Below, in pieces: positions 1 through 10,740 of a stretch of 64,000 nt of DNA. Below the pieces are notes generated by a model. The model was not told the DNA's origin. It did no database searches and saw only the letters and a program-made list of their open reading frames with translations. The position numbers and the translations under genes were made by a program. Every line of letters begins with the position of its first letter. The first letter of the stretch is position 1. Source of the DNA: Dipteris shenzhenensis (Eukaryota; Polypodiophyta; Polypodiopsida; Gleicheniales); NCBI GenBank assembly GCA_047967505.1, contig CM106541.1. One strand, given 5' to 3'.

Positions 1-2200
1 ATAGTGTGTGAGACAAAAAACAATTATAACCATCATGCATGATAGAATTGATCCATAGCATATAAATTCAAGAGTTCACATAAAATCTTGATAACATTAA
101 AAAGTCTTTAGTATTGCATTAATCATTTACATCAATTATAATTGGACATCAATCATTTACACGTTAAAATACTAGCAAATGAGAGAGCCAAAGTTTCATT
201 AATGTCATAACAATGTCAACATCCTTCAATTAGATTATACATGATTCATTCATCATCAGAACTCATAAATAGAGACATCTTTCTTTTTAAGGAAACTATA
301 TATCTCATCCTTCTTTATCTCTACCCGGGCCTCCATCCCACGCTTTCTTATTTGTGTGCTTACATCCCCTTTCCGAATTTTCTCCTCAATCCTTGCATTT
401 ATCCAGGGCTCCATCTCCAACTCATTCTTATTAGGAGCCGCATCCCATGCTTTCATTGCAACCTCCCTAGCCCTACGTCATGTTGTCATACCTAAGCTCG
501 GGATTCAGCGATCATTTTAGGGAGCGATCTTGATGTCGACGATCGACCACGTGCCCTCGAGGATGCCCGCCCTTAGGAATGGGCCCTCTTTGCAATGGCA
601 GCATGGGACGCAGAGCATGTTCATTTCGCCTATGATTATCAAAAGCACACCTACCACAAATCTCCTCGTTCTTCTTCGTACACTTTTGCATTAGGCACAA
701 ATACCAATGCTTGTTGTGCGCTCATCACGACGCACCCTAAATTCCTTGGTTTTAAGAAGTACATGTGTAAATACACAAAGGAATCAATCACAAAGTACAA
801 CTATTTTAATGACTTATACGCCATTGAAGGGACTACCTACCTTGGGTACAATCTGTCTTGAAGCCTTGGCTTGTTCCAAGAGAGTGGAGATCGAAGCATC
901 CTCATGTCTATCGACCTCTCCTATAGGTCGCTTACCCTTAGTTTGGGACTTCTTAGGTGCAGGCAAGGATGTAGCAAGGAGTGCCGATGAAGAGGAGGCC
1001 ATATGGAGAATGCAAGTTCACTGCAAAAACGTCAATGAAGCTCATTCAATAATGCATGGGATGATTTTTCAAAGGAAATGAAAATATTCTACTAGAAAAG
1101 TCAAGGGATATCACTAAAAGATAGATGCAAGATTGTAAGGACAAATTCATAATTAATCTAGCATCCTATAATAATACACCTAAGGCGACTTTAACTATAC
1201 ACTTGGATATAGATAACCCAATAAGAGGATTCATCTAAGTGTAATAGAAGATAGATGAAGAAAGATAGTAATCTCAGTCTCTGTGCTAGTAATCCCGTTG
1301 AGCCAGAAAACCACGAACATAATCTCGGTCTCTGTGAGAGTAATCTCACTATACAAGTTGGTAGCCTAAGTTTACTGTGGGGAGCCAACAAAAAACTATG
1401 AACTGAAGTTTGCAACTCTTTCCACAAGCTTAGCCTAGATACTTCATTTGCTAAAGCAAATTTTAAATTATTCTTTAATTCCATGTTTGCAGAAAGTGAA
1501 AAAGATCTATCTAACCAATGCGATGTTCTAAAGCGTGATTCCTAGGGAAGGGCCTATTTCCTCGGATTATAATTCTTTGGGGAAGGAGAGATCTACTTGA
1601 TTAATGCATGGAGGTTATTCATTTCTTGAATTGCAATACGAATATGACTATTGACATTCAAGTAATATGCCAGTATCTTATCCGTTCGTGAGACTTATTC
1701 TTAGCACTAATATTCTTGATGCTAAAAAACTCGGTGCATGGGAAAGGGCCCATTCCCTTGGATTATAACTCTTTGGGAAAGGAAGCACACTGTCTTTCTA
1801 CCCACGCACTGTGTGATTATAATTATTACATATTATATGTTGTCATACAAATATTTTCAATCTCTCGTCCATTCGAAATTGCTTGTTTTCAATCTGAATT
1901 CTTACAACATTCCTCTCTTTTTATGCGTGTTCTCGATGCAAGAAAGCAGGGAAAGCCAAGTTGGATGCAAGATCGAAAGATATTGATCTGTGAACTGAAA
2001 CTTTGCTCATAGGGTTGTGTTATGAGTGTGAAACCGCATGTGAACATAGGACTAACGCCGATTAGGAACTAGTCGAGAATTTTCAAGCATGGCTTTGATT
2101 GGTTATTTTGGAGTCCTCTGCTCTATGGATAAACAAATCTATGCTAATCTAAGCTATACCAACCGTTGAATCGAAGAAAAAGCAAGAAGTTATTTCTTTT
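1..2200. other. No confident gene; a few short ORFs
   Basis: I see no conserved domain on either strand. The only stretch with a coding feel is on the minus strand at 814-1002. It is a 62-codon ORF with a good ATGGCC start context and a Ser-rich, then Lys-rich, N-terminus. Further charged minus-strand ORFs lie at 256-456 and 512-700. They cannot be joined with clean splice sites and I recognise none of them. They may be remnants of a spliced gene or chance. Confidence 0.3.
1510..1790 (+). repeat. Imperfect direct repeat of about 75 bp
   Basis: The segment around 1545-1595 recurs at about 1735-1785. Both contain an AAGGGCC core, then CGGATTATAA or TGGATTATAA, then TCTTTGGG-AAGGA. The copies are about 190 bp apart and diverged. 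No function is visible. Confidence 0.5.
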
Positions 2201-2640
2201 TCATATTCATTTTAATAGGTTACTTGTAAGAGACAAAAGAAATCTTATAAATAAAATTTATTCATTTCATATATATTTAAAGTATATTCAATTTAGCAAA
2301 ATATTTTAAACTAAATTAAATAAAATTTACTTTAAATATAAATTTACACTAAAATGAATTAAAAATTAAAAATATAAATATATTATTTAAGATATTTAAA
2401 TTTAAATTCAATAATACAAAAAAATTATATATTAAATTCATTAAATTTGATTTAAATAAATAAATATATACAAACTAATAAAATAAAGTTTATTTAAAAA
2501 CATAAATTACAAACTAAGATAAAATAATTAAAAATAAAGAAAAATAAAATTATTAACTAAGATAAAATAATTAAATTAGAAACATAAATTAATTAATATT
2601 AAAAATTACTTACTTTATAAATTTTAATTTATTAATATTA
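2201..2640. other. AT-rich tract
   Basis: Almost only A and T, with repeated AAATTAAA, AATAAAT and TTTAAAT words. There is no ORF or domain. It could be a matrix-attachment-like or intergenic tract; nothing further can be supported. Confidence 0.5.
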
Positions 2641-2900
2641 TGGTCTCTCCCCAACCTCCTTCCCTTATCCCTCGACTCCTCCTCTCACCCCTTCCCTTAC
2701 CCCTCAATGGTCGTGGCGGTCGAGGGGTAAGGGGAGGAGTCTCCCTTTTAGGGAGGGTCTCTCTCTTCCTCTCTACCTCTTAGGGCTGAGTACGAGAGAC
2801 GTCGACCAATTAGGAGGGGAGGAGGAGAGACGTCGACCAATTAAGAGGGGAGGAGGAGAGGCATCGAGTGAATGGAGGAGGTAATTGGGTAAAGAGAGGA
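2641..2900. repeat. Short tandem repeat in a purine/pyrimidine-skewed tract
   Basis: A pyrimidine-rich half (2641-2710) is followed by a purine-rich half with an inverted partner (CCCTTACCCCTCAATGG / TCGAGGGGTAAGGGG). After that a unit of about 33 bp with the word GAGACGTCGACCAATTA is repeated twice, with a third decayed copy. No gene is seen. Confidence 0.55.
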
Positions 2901-3835
2901 TAGGGTTAAGAAGCGGGGTTCTACAACATCACTAATATGTGTAGGGAGTTAGGGGAATTTTAACATCCATGTGAACAAAACAAGAGTTAAAAGAGAAACT
3001 AGAAGAGTGTCGAAAGCTTACCAAGAGAGAATCGAATTGAGAGAGAAGTGAAAGAAAGTGAGAATAAAAATGAGAGGGATTCTAATTTATAAAGAGATTG
3101 GGAGAAAATTTTCCAGGGAGATTTAAATTTGAACTTACAAAATAGCCCAGGGGATTCACTCTACATTAAAGGGGGATGTCACCTGCGTGCATGAACTTTA
3201 AGAAAACCCCCTATTTAAGATCTACATAAGATAATAAAACACCCCTATTTAAGCTTATAAGATACCACCAAAATTCTATCATGTCCCCTCCTTTCCTTAA
3301 ATCTACATTCTTTCTCAAGCATTTAGGTTACACAATAATCAAATTTAGATTACTTTCCCTATGACTATTTAAAACCATACACAAAACCAAACTTGTTTGG
3401 ACTAGTTACCCAAGATAGCCTATACTATGCCCCCCCTCTTGAATATGGCATGGCCCCCCTAACTTAAATTCAATATTGGGAAAAAATAAAAAGGGCCCCC
3501 ACCCCTAATGTATAAGTTTATGCCTCATTAAAAAAAAACCCCTATTGTACACTAACGTGATATTATAAGTTTCCTCCTGTGAATCCCTCGAGCAAAATAG
3601 AAGTGGGGGATAATTCAAATTTGAAGTGCAAACAAAATTGCGGGATGATTTGAATTTAAAGTACAAACAAAAAGAGCCAACATTCTCCTAAACATTCCTT
3701 CACGCTAAGACATTCTTCCATCCAATTTCGCTTCATCCCTTCCTCAGTGAATGGCACACATGACATTCTCTTTTTTAAGATCTCTCTTTCTTACAATAGT
3801 ACACAAGTAAGTTTTATTCCTTACGACACTCTTTC
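2901..3835. other. Intergenic, nothing identified
   Basis: No ORF with similarity to a known family, no LTR ends and no primer site. The words ATTTGAA and TACAAACAAAA recur at about 3615 and 3655. Confidence 0.4.
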
Positions 3836-4540
3836 TTGTATTTTGTAGCACTCCTTTGTCCCCTTATAAACTCCCATTCCCCTTCTACACTGCCACCTCC
3901 TCCTACCTCACTTACCAATGCCCACCTCTGTCCTAATTCCGTCCCACCACCCCCTACCTCGCTCCCCAACATCGCCCGTCACCCGTCGGCTTGCCTATGG
4001 CCCGTCGTCCATTTGCCATTGCCCATCGTCCATCTGTTGCCTACCACCCATCGTCTGTCCATCACCCATCGATTGTTTGTCGTCTCCCGTCGCCCATCAC
4101 CCATCGTCTGTCTGCCCACTAGTCATAAAGGGAAGGGGGAGGGAAATCCCCCTTCCCTTCTTCCCTAGCAGCTGTGGCTGCTAAGGAATAAGGAAAGGAG
4201 GAGGGAAGGAAATCCCCCTTTCCTTATTCACTGGCGGCCATGGCTGGGAATAAGGGAAGGGGGATTTCTATCACCCTGCTCCCTTCCATCGGCCTTCCTC
4301 CCTTCCTTTGTCCCTTCTCCTTTCCTCCCTTCTATCTCCCCTCCTCCCTTCCATCACCGCTTCCTCCCTTTGCTCCCATCGACCATCCTCATCCTCCCTT
4401 TCATCGTACCTTCTCCCTTCCTCCCATCATTATTTCTCCCTTTCTCCAATTGTTCACATCAGCCATGGCCGCCCTCTCCTTCCCTTTTCTTTTTTCTCCT
4501 CCTCTCTCTTCTCTCTCAATTTCTCTTTCTTAAATATTTA
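3836..4540. other. Pyrimidine-rich tract on the plus strand
   Basis: About 700 bp strongly biased to C and T on the plus strand. It is built from CCCATCG, CCTCC and CTCCCTTC words, with a short purine-rich interruption at 4130-4270 that repeats the block GGAAATCCCCCTT about every 70 bp. The tract makes long Pro/Ser/Leu-rich ORFs in several frames. These follow from composition and are not called as genes. Confidence 0.6.
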
Positions 4541-4812
4541 AGAAAATTAAATATGAATATAAATTCTTCATACGTGGCTAAGGTTTGGCTGACGGTTTTG
4601 TATATAGGATGTAGACTCTCCTTGATTCTTCCTCTGCTTGCTCCTTCTTGCTCTTTTGCTCCAATTGATTGAGATAAGAATGACTGAAGGGAAGAATATA
4701 TTTTTTTACTGTTATAGGGAAAATTAAAATTTTCCTTTTGTACACTTGTTTTTCATTTTCTTTCCTTTCATGAGTCTTTTTCCTTTTCCTTTCTTTTCAC
4801 CCTTCTCTTTCC

Positions 4813-5075
4813 TTTTGATTAATAAATATCCTACTAAGCGCAATTGTTTTCATAATAATTAGACTCAATTGTTTTCATAATAAACACATTTTTTTTGAAA
4901 CTACTAACCTCACAAATAGTTTTCTAATGTCATGCTTCTCTTTTCTTTTGATTAATAAATATCCTACTAAGTGCAATTGTTTTCATAATAATTAGACTCA
5001 ATTGTTTTCATAATAAGCATGCTTTTTTTGAAACTACTAACCTCATAAATAGTTTTCTAATGTCAATTGTTACTC
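4813..5075 (+). repeat. 133-bp tandem duplication
   Basis: A unit beginning TTTTGATTAATAAATATCC at 4813 recurs at 4946. Both units contain two internal copies of CAATTGTTTTCATAATAA and end with an AAACTACTAACCTCA block. A third partial copy of the last block (5100-5130) lies next to the Copia relic that follows. Confidence 0.8.
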
Positions 5076-5176
5076 AAAATCAACTATCCATTGAACCATG
5101 CCTTTTTTGAAATGACTAACCTCACAACTGCCTATCCATTGAATCACTCTTTTTTTGAAGCCGTTGCAAATGACTT

Positions 5177-7728
5177 CTATTTTAAGATGAAAGTGAGAGT
5201 GCTCTCTTTGGTCTTTGCATGAAAGACCAGATTCCGTGCTAGCTGAATAGCACTCATGGAATCACTATGCAATGTCGGTACACCTGTATGAATCCCCAAA
5301 TCTCCCACTAGCCGATCAAGCCATATAGCCTCCTTGCAACCCTCTGTGGCTGTAACATACTCAGCCTCTGTGGTAGACAAAGCAATGCACTTCTGTGCGC
5401 GAGACATCCACGACACTGCACCACCTGCAAAGGTGAACACATAACCAGAAGTGGATCTCCTACTATCCACATGCCCTGCATAGTTTGAATCTATGTACCC
5501 AAGTACACGCATGTCTCCTTTACCAAAGCAGATGCACATCTCCTTGGTACCCTTCATGTACCTCATGATGCACTTAACTGCCTCCCAATGCCTCTTTCCT
5601 AGATTAGCCATATACTGGCTAACAACTCCCACTGCAAATGCAATGTCTGGTGTAGTAGCTACCATAGCATACATAAGACTCCCAACTGCTGATGCATAAG
5701 GAACCTTGGCCATCATGGCCCTTTCCTCATGTGATTTGGGACTATCTGTATGACTCAGTTTCACATATGGAGGCAATGGAGTACTCACTGCCTTCCCCCC
5801 CTCCATATTGAAATGCTACAATACTTTTGTAACATACTCTTTTTGTGAAAGCCAAAGGAGTTTCCTACTCTGATCGCACGTGATGCGCATACCAAGAATA
5901 TGACCTGCAAGTCCCAAATCCTTCATATCAAGGGCCTCATGCAACTTGGCCTTTAATGCATCTAGCTCATAAGTATTCTTGCTAGCCAATAGCATATCAT
6001 CCACATATAGTGCCAAGATTATCAGGCTATTATCCTTAGCCCTTTTAGTGTAGAGGCAGTGATCAATTTCACTCCTTCTAAAACCCTGGGACTGAATGAA
6101 AGCATCAAACTTTTGATACCATTCTCTAGGTGCTTGCTTAAGACCATAGAGACTCTTCTTCAGCTTGCAAACTAAATGCTCTTTGCCCTTTTTTTCAAAG
6201 CCTTCCAGCTGCACCATGTAAATTTCCTCATGCAAATCCCCATGCAAGAAAGCTGTCTTGACATCCATCTGCATAAGCTCCATATCCTCTGCTGCCACTA
6301 GTCCAAGCATGCATCTAAGTGTGGTCATCTTCACAACTGGAGAGAATATCTCATCAAAGTCCACACCCTTCTCTTGCTTGAACCCTTTAGCGACCAAACG
6401 GGCCTTGTACCTAGGCACATCATCACCTGTGACCTTCATCTTGTAGACCCATTTACATGGCAACGCTTTCTTTCCATGTGGCAAAGAGACCAAGTCCCAA
6501 GTCTTATTCTTCATAAGTGAACTCATCTCTGATTGCATAGCATACTCCCACTTGCATTCATCCTCATGCATCATAGCCTCTCTGTAGCAAGAAGGCTCCT
6601 CGCAATCAGTAAGCATCACATTGTCTACTCCTGGAACAAACCTATCAGGCGGTCTAGACACTCTAGATGATTTTCTCAAGAGCATTTCAGCTTGCTGTCC
6701 CACCTGCATATCAGCCACATTTGGCTCATCATTTCCACCAATAGATGATCCATCATCTACCCTTGATTGTATACCTGTGGGAGTACTTGGTGGTACCATT
6801 TCTTGCACATTTGGTGCATGGACAGCTTGTTGTCTATCAACATATGCAGGTGGATTCACATTCTGAAAACTGATTCTCCTCATTTCCACATCCTCATGGG
6901 TGCCTTATGCATCTTCTTCTCATTGAAGACTACATCATGGCTACGTATGATCTTCTTTGCTTCTGGATCCCATAGACGACAGCCCATCTCTCCACTTTCA
7001 CCATAACCCAGAAAGATGCATTTCCTAGACTTAGGATCTAGCTTCTTTCGAAGCTCTTTCGGCACATGTGCATATGCCTCACACCCAAATATACGCAAAT
7101 GAGAGTAAGAGGGCTTCTTGCCACTCCATGCCTCTTGAGGAATACCACCATCCAAACTCTTACTAGGTGATCTATTGATCACATGCACTGCAATCTTCAT
7201 TGCCTCAGCCCAAAAACCACCAGAAAGGCTTGCATTGGAAAGCATGCATTGCAACCTTTCTTGAATGGTACGGTTCATCTTTTATGCAACTGGATTTTGC
7301 TCTGGAGTACAAGGGGATGTGAGCTCCCTCTTAATTCCACGTGTATCACAGAAATGGTGAAAGTCATGAGAGAGATACTCTCTACCATTGCCAGTCCATA
7401 GGCATTTAAGCGTTCTACCTGACTGATTCTCAACCAAGGCCAGCCATTTCTGAAATACCTGGAACACATCACTCTTCCGAGCTATAGCATAAGCCCACAC
7501 TTTCCTAGTTGCATCATCAATGAATGTCACATAGTATTCAGCCCCGCCTAATGATCATGTAGGCATGGGACCACATACGTCTGATTGCACCAAATCAAGC
7601 TTTTCAAACTCTTTCTTTCCCCTTCTTTTATGGGCTGATTTAGTCTGCTTCCCATAGAGACAGTGCTCACAAAATTCAAAATCAGAGAAACTCAAATGTG
7701 GTACATAACCCAAATGGCATACTTATTT
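5177..7728 (-). pseudogene. Truncated Ty1/copia pol (integrase, RT, RNase H)
   Basis: Read on the minus strand, from high to low coordinates: an integrase N-terminal zinc-binding tail (CEHCLYGKQ) near 7650-7700; the integrase core with TFIDDATRKVW and TPEQN (about 7282-7530); the integrase C-terminal part with FGCEAYAHVP (6880-7278); reverse transcriptase with ALYVDDML (5816-6889); and RNase H with STTEAEY (5177-5815). It is broken by in-frame stops at about 7548-7550 (TGA), 7279-7281 (TAA) and 5813-5815 (TAG), and by a frameshift near 6885. The RNase H ends abruptly after HAKTK. No gag, LTR or primer site is present, so it is a dead fragment truncated at both ends. Copia identity is certain from the INT-RT-RNase H order. 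Confidence 0.93.
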
Positions 7729-7740
7729 AGGATATCTAAT

Positions 7741-8869
7741 TTTGCTTATGTGTATCATCAGAGGGGGAAACTTAGTAGCTGAAAATTTAGCTACTCTCAT
7801 GAATTTCAAATTTTCACACCTCTTGCCCATCAAATCTTGGAATATTATAACTTGCAACATTCCCCTACCCTACAAATGCCCTACAACCCGCATGGACTTT
7901 GGTTTGGCATTATCTTCTTTCGGATAAGTTAGTCTTCTATTCTTTGCTCACCTCACAAGCTAGCTTCTATGGTTCTATTCTGGATTGATCATGGCCATGG
8001 AGTCAATGGCAACGTGCAGCTCATCATGGCTTGCAAGAGAAGTAGATCGAGTCTACGAGACAGGGAAGCTAGAAAGTTTGGTTAAGGCACAAGGAACAGA
8101 TTGCAGGTCGAGGAAATAATTGGCAATGGAAGACACTTTTGAAACATTTTATGAAGGGAGAAACAATGAGAAGAAAGTAGACTCCTTGTAGAGGAGCAAT
8201 AGGAAGCAGTTGAAAATGCATGCATTTGAGCATTGCCATCAGAGTGAAGAACATGGGCTGTGGTGTCACAATTGGTGGGAGCATTTGAGGCAGCAATGTC
8301 AGGCCATTTAGGTGAATACCAGCCTTGAGTCTTTACAAGATTTAGCATGCAGCCTAAAGTTTGTAGAGTAACAACCCTATCAACACCTTGGGAGATGCAC
8401 AACCAAGAGGCGATGCTCTCTAACCTAAGAAATGGCCTACAGAAAGTGAAAGGGGTACACAACTTAGATCAACTAGCTACAAAGAGGGTGACATTAACTA
8501 TGTTGGTGTCCCCTGAAACAAAGGAGAAATGGCTTGGATGCATAATGTCAAAGCTATTTTCAATCAGAAGGACCAACATGGCTCTAGCAGTTGAACATAG
8601 AGCAGAAGCAATGCATTATCGTCCCAATTTGAGAAGTCTTTGGGCTTCAACACAACACAAGAAAAGGAGGGAAGACCTAAGTGCAGAAGTCATTGCTAGA
8701 ATGAAATTTTTTGGGTACAAAAAATATGAGAGTTTCTCCAAATAGAAAGGACATCTATAAAAAGTGGATGGGATGCAAGGTGTTTGACAAGCATATCATA
8801 CACATGCTTGATACAATGTAGGTCATTGGTGCCTAAACCATCCCGATGGTTGTTTGTGATTGAGCTTTG
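7741..8869. other. Unassigned DNA with one unrecognised ORF
   Basis: A plus-strand ORF at 8347-8745 (132 codons) is Lys/Arg-rich in its second half and shows no motif I know. Opposite-strand ORFs overlap it, so coding is unproven. The rest has no repeat or LTR signature. Confidence 0.3.
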
Positions 8870-9535
8870 TGATAGTTTACTTGTTTTATTTCTTAACCCG
8901 ATGGTTGGAACATCATGCAACTATAGGCTAGTTCAACTCAAACACTAGTTATGTGATTACCTTGAACCAGCGTGGTTGAACATACATTAGTTGTTGACCG
9001 GCCCACTGGCATGGATGAGCAAAAATTAACATCAATATATTTCGCAACAGAAAAGCAATATATTATTATTTTACCAAACCAGCCCAGTGGTTGGAACATC
9101 ATGCAATCATGGCTGCTTTAGCTCAATCACCAGTTATGTGATTGTCCTAAACTAGCCCGGTGTTGGTTCAAGACAAACAATATTTATTGATTGAAATTGT
9201 GAAATGAAAAGCAATATATTTTTATTTTCTAATTGTAAAATGTTATTTCCTAATTGTGAAATTTAGAAATTAAAAACAATATACTTTGTTATTGTTTAAT
9301 ATGTGAAGTTGAGACCATTAGGCTCAACTAATCTGTTGGTTGAAATTGTGACCATCCTAAACCATCCCGATAGTTGAAATTGTGATTGTCCTAAACTAGT
9401 CCGATGGTTGAAATTGTGGCCGTGTCCTAAACTAGAGCCTGATGATTGAAATTATGACTATTCAAAATTGGCTAGTAGTTGAAATTGTGACTATCGAATT
9501 GTGACTGCTGTCCTAAACCAACATGGTGGTTGAAT
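8870..9535 (+). repeat. Degenerate minisatellite
   Basis: A unit of roughly 35 bp, with the words CCTAAACTAG, CGATGGTTG and AAATTGTGA, is repeated irregularly. The densest array is 9340-9530. Two longer related blocks (GGTTGGAACATCATGCAA) lie at about 8900 and 9090. It has no coding potential. Confidence 0.65.
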
Positions 9536-10261
9536 TTTTTGAGAGGTGTAAAAATTTAAAAGAGAATAGGGGTAGCGAAACTTTTAGCTATCTCGATTTC
9601 ACCCCTTCGATGATACACATCAATAACATTGGATATACAAGTTGCCCTAAAGCAAGTGCAATGTGGCCCAAAATGCTTCAATATACAAATAGGCCAAAGG
9701 GTGAGCTTTAGTATATCCTTTGGTATTAAGCTCAGTACATACCGACTTTAATGTACTGTTTCTATATATTGATGTCAATTAGTGTTTGTATTATACTGAT
9801 TCTAATAGCAAAGGCAAACGTGCCTACAAGCCATACCAATGGTTTTGGCACCTGTGCACGTAAAACGTCAGTAGGAAAGACTTAAAAAAATATGGAGGTG
9901 TAGTAGTGACATTAATTTGATTGCTATATTTAGGCATTCAATCAACCCATTATAGTTAGGGTGATTCAAGCTTGTGAATTGATGCTAAATATTGAGCTTA
10001 TCAGCAACAATGTGGCTAAGCTGCCACTTGGCTAAACCAATGTGTCCTCCAAGTCATCACAATATATGTAAGTGAGTGACATATAATGAGTAGTAAATGG
10101 CATAATTAATCTAGAACTCATAGTTCTAGCTCCATTATGAGTTAATTTTAATTTTCATATGGTGCTTATTAATAAATTAGTCGCTCTTCCTTCTCTTCTT
10201 GGCACAGTATAAAATGGTATATGTTTATTATTATAGTCTCTCTTCCTCTTCTTGTCAGGGT
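9536..10261. other. Intergenic, nothing identified
   Basis: AT-rich DNA with no recognisable gene. It contains CTCTTCCTTCTCTTCTTG and CTCTTCCTCTTCTTGTC about 50 bp apart (about 10190-10255), just before the LTR fragment that follows. Confidence 0.35.
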
Positions 10262-10376
10262 ATACCAAGGATTGATAAGCCTCGATGCCATGTGCCAACT
10301 AGCACCTTCAAGGGATCAAATTACCCATTTTCCAATCAACCACAAACCACACAAGGGGGGGCACCCAAGGGGGTTG
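10262..10376 (-). mobile_element. LTR fragment of a TRIM-like element E (left part)
   Basis: This segment matches 18245-18352, an LTR of the same small element: both run from GAT-AATAAG-type sequence through CAACTA or CAACCA and AAACCACACAAGGGGGGG to CCAAGGG. Here it is cut by Copia A1. The probable continuation is 17791-17812 on the far side of A1, ending TATCCAATG where the other LTR ends TATCCAACA. Its upstream end is missing. Orientation is taken from the primer site beside the other LTR. Confidence 0.55.
10372..10376 (+). repeat. Target-site duplication of Copia A1
   Basis: GGTTG directly precedes the 5' LTR. The same five bases follow the 3' LTR at 17791-17795. A 5-bp duplication is the normal Copia integrase footprint and fixes both ends of the element. 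Confidence 0.88.
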
Positions 10377-10727
10377 TGATGGAATGTAATGCTCAGTCCT
10401 TCTTTGATTCCCCAGAATAATCATCTTGAGGGAAGGCCTACTTCATGATGTTGATCTTAAGGGAAGGTGTTGAGAGTAGTTCATGCTCAACATCATGTGA
10501 TCATGTGTGCATACCACCATCACGTGATCATATGTGCATAGCACTAACCCAATAGAGTGCTATAAAGGAAAGGGTTAGATCCCCTAACCCTAACCCTAAA
10601 TGGGTTTGTATATATTCTACATTTTCAACTAAATCTAGTGTACAGTTAGTCATTTGTGGTGTGCTCTCTAAGTGTGCCCTCTCTCCTCATCTCCACTCTT
10701 CTCCTCTTCCCTCTTCATATTTTGTCA
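10377..10727 (+). repeat. 5' LTR of Copia A1
   Basis: 351 bp, starting TGATGGAATG and ending TTTTGTCA directly before the primer site. It matches 17437-17790 closely. It carries a promoter-like TATAAAGG at 10561-10568 and a telomere-like run of three CCCTAA units (10582-10600) just before a second AT-rich box, GTATATATTC. The 3' LTR has one CCCTAA unit fewer and a short duplication of GTACAGTTAGTCA. Confidence 0.9.
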
Positions 10728-10740
10728 TGGTATCAGAGGA
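10728..10740 (+). other. Primer-binding site of A1
   Basis: TGGTATCAGAGGA abuts the 5' LTR. TGGTATCAGAG is complementary to the 3' end of plant initiator methionyl-tRNA and is the usual Copia minus-strand primer site. Confidence 0.9.

Noticed and set aside
3836-4672. Overlapping plus-strand ORFs of 77-110 codons
   Set aside because: Compositional artefacts of a pyrimidine-rich tract, without domain or splice signals.
8347-8745. 132-codon plus-strand ORF as a gene
   Set aside because: An equally long ORF overlaps it on the other strand, and I see no motif, promoter or splice support.
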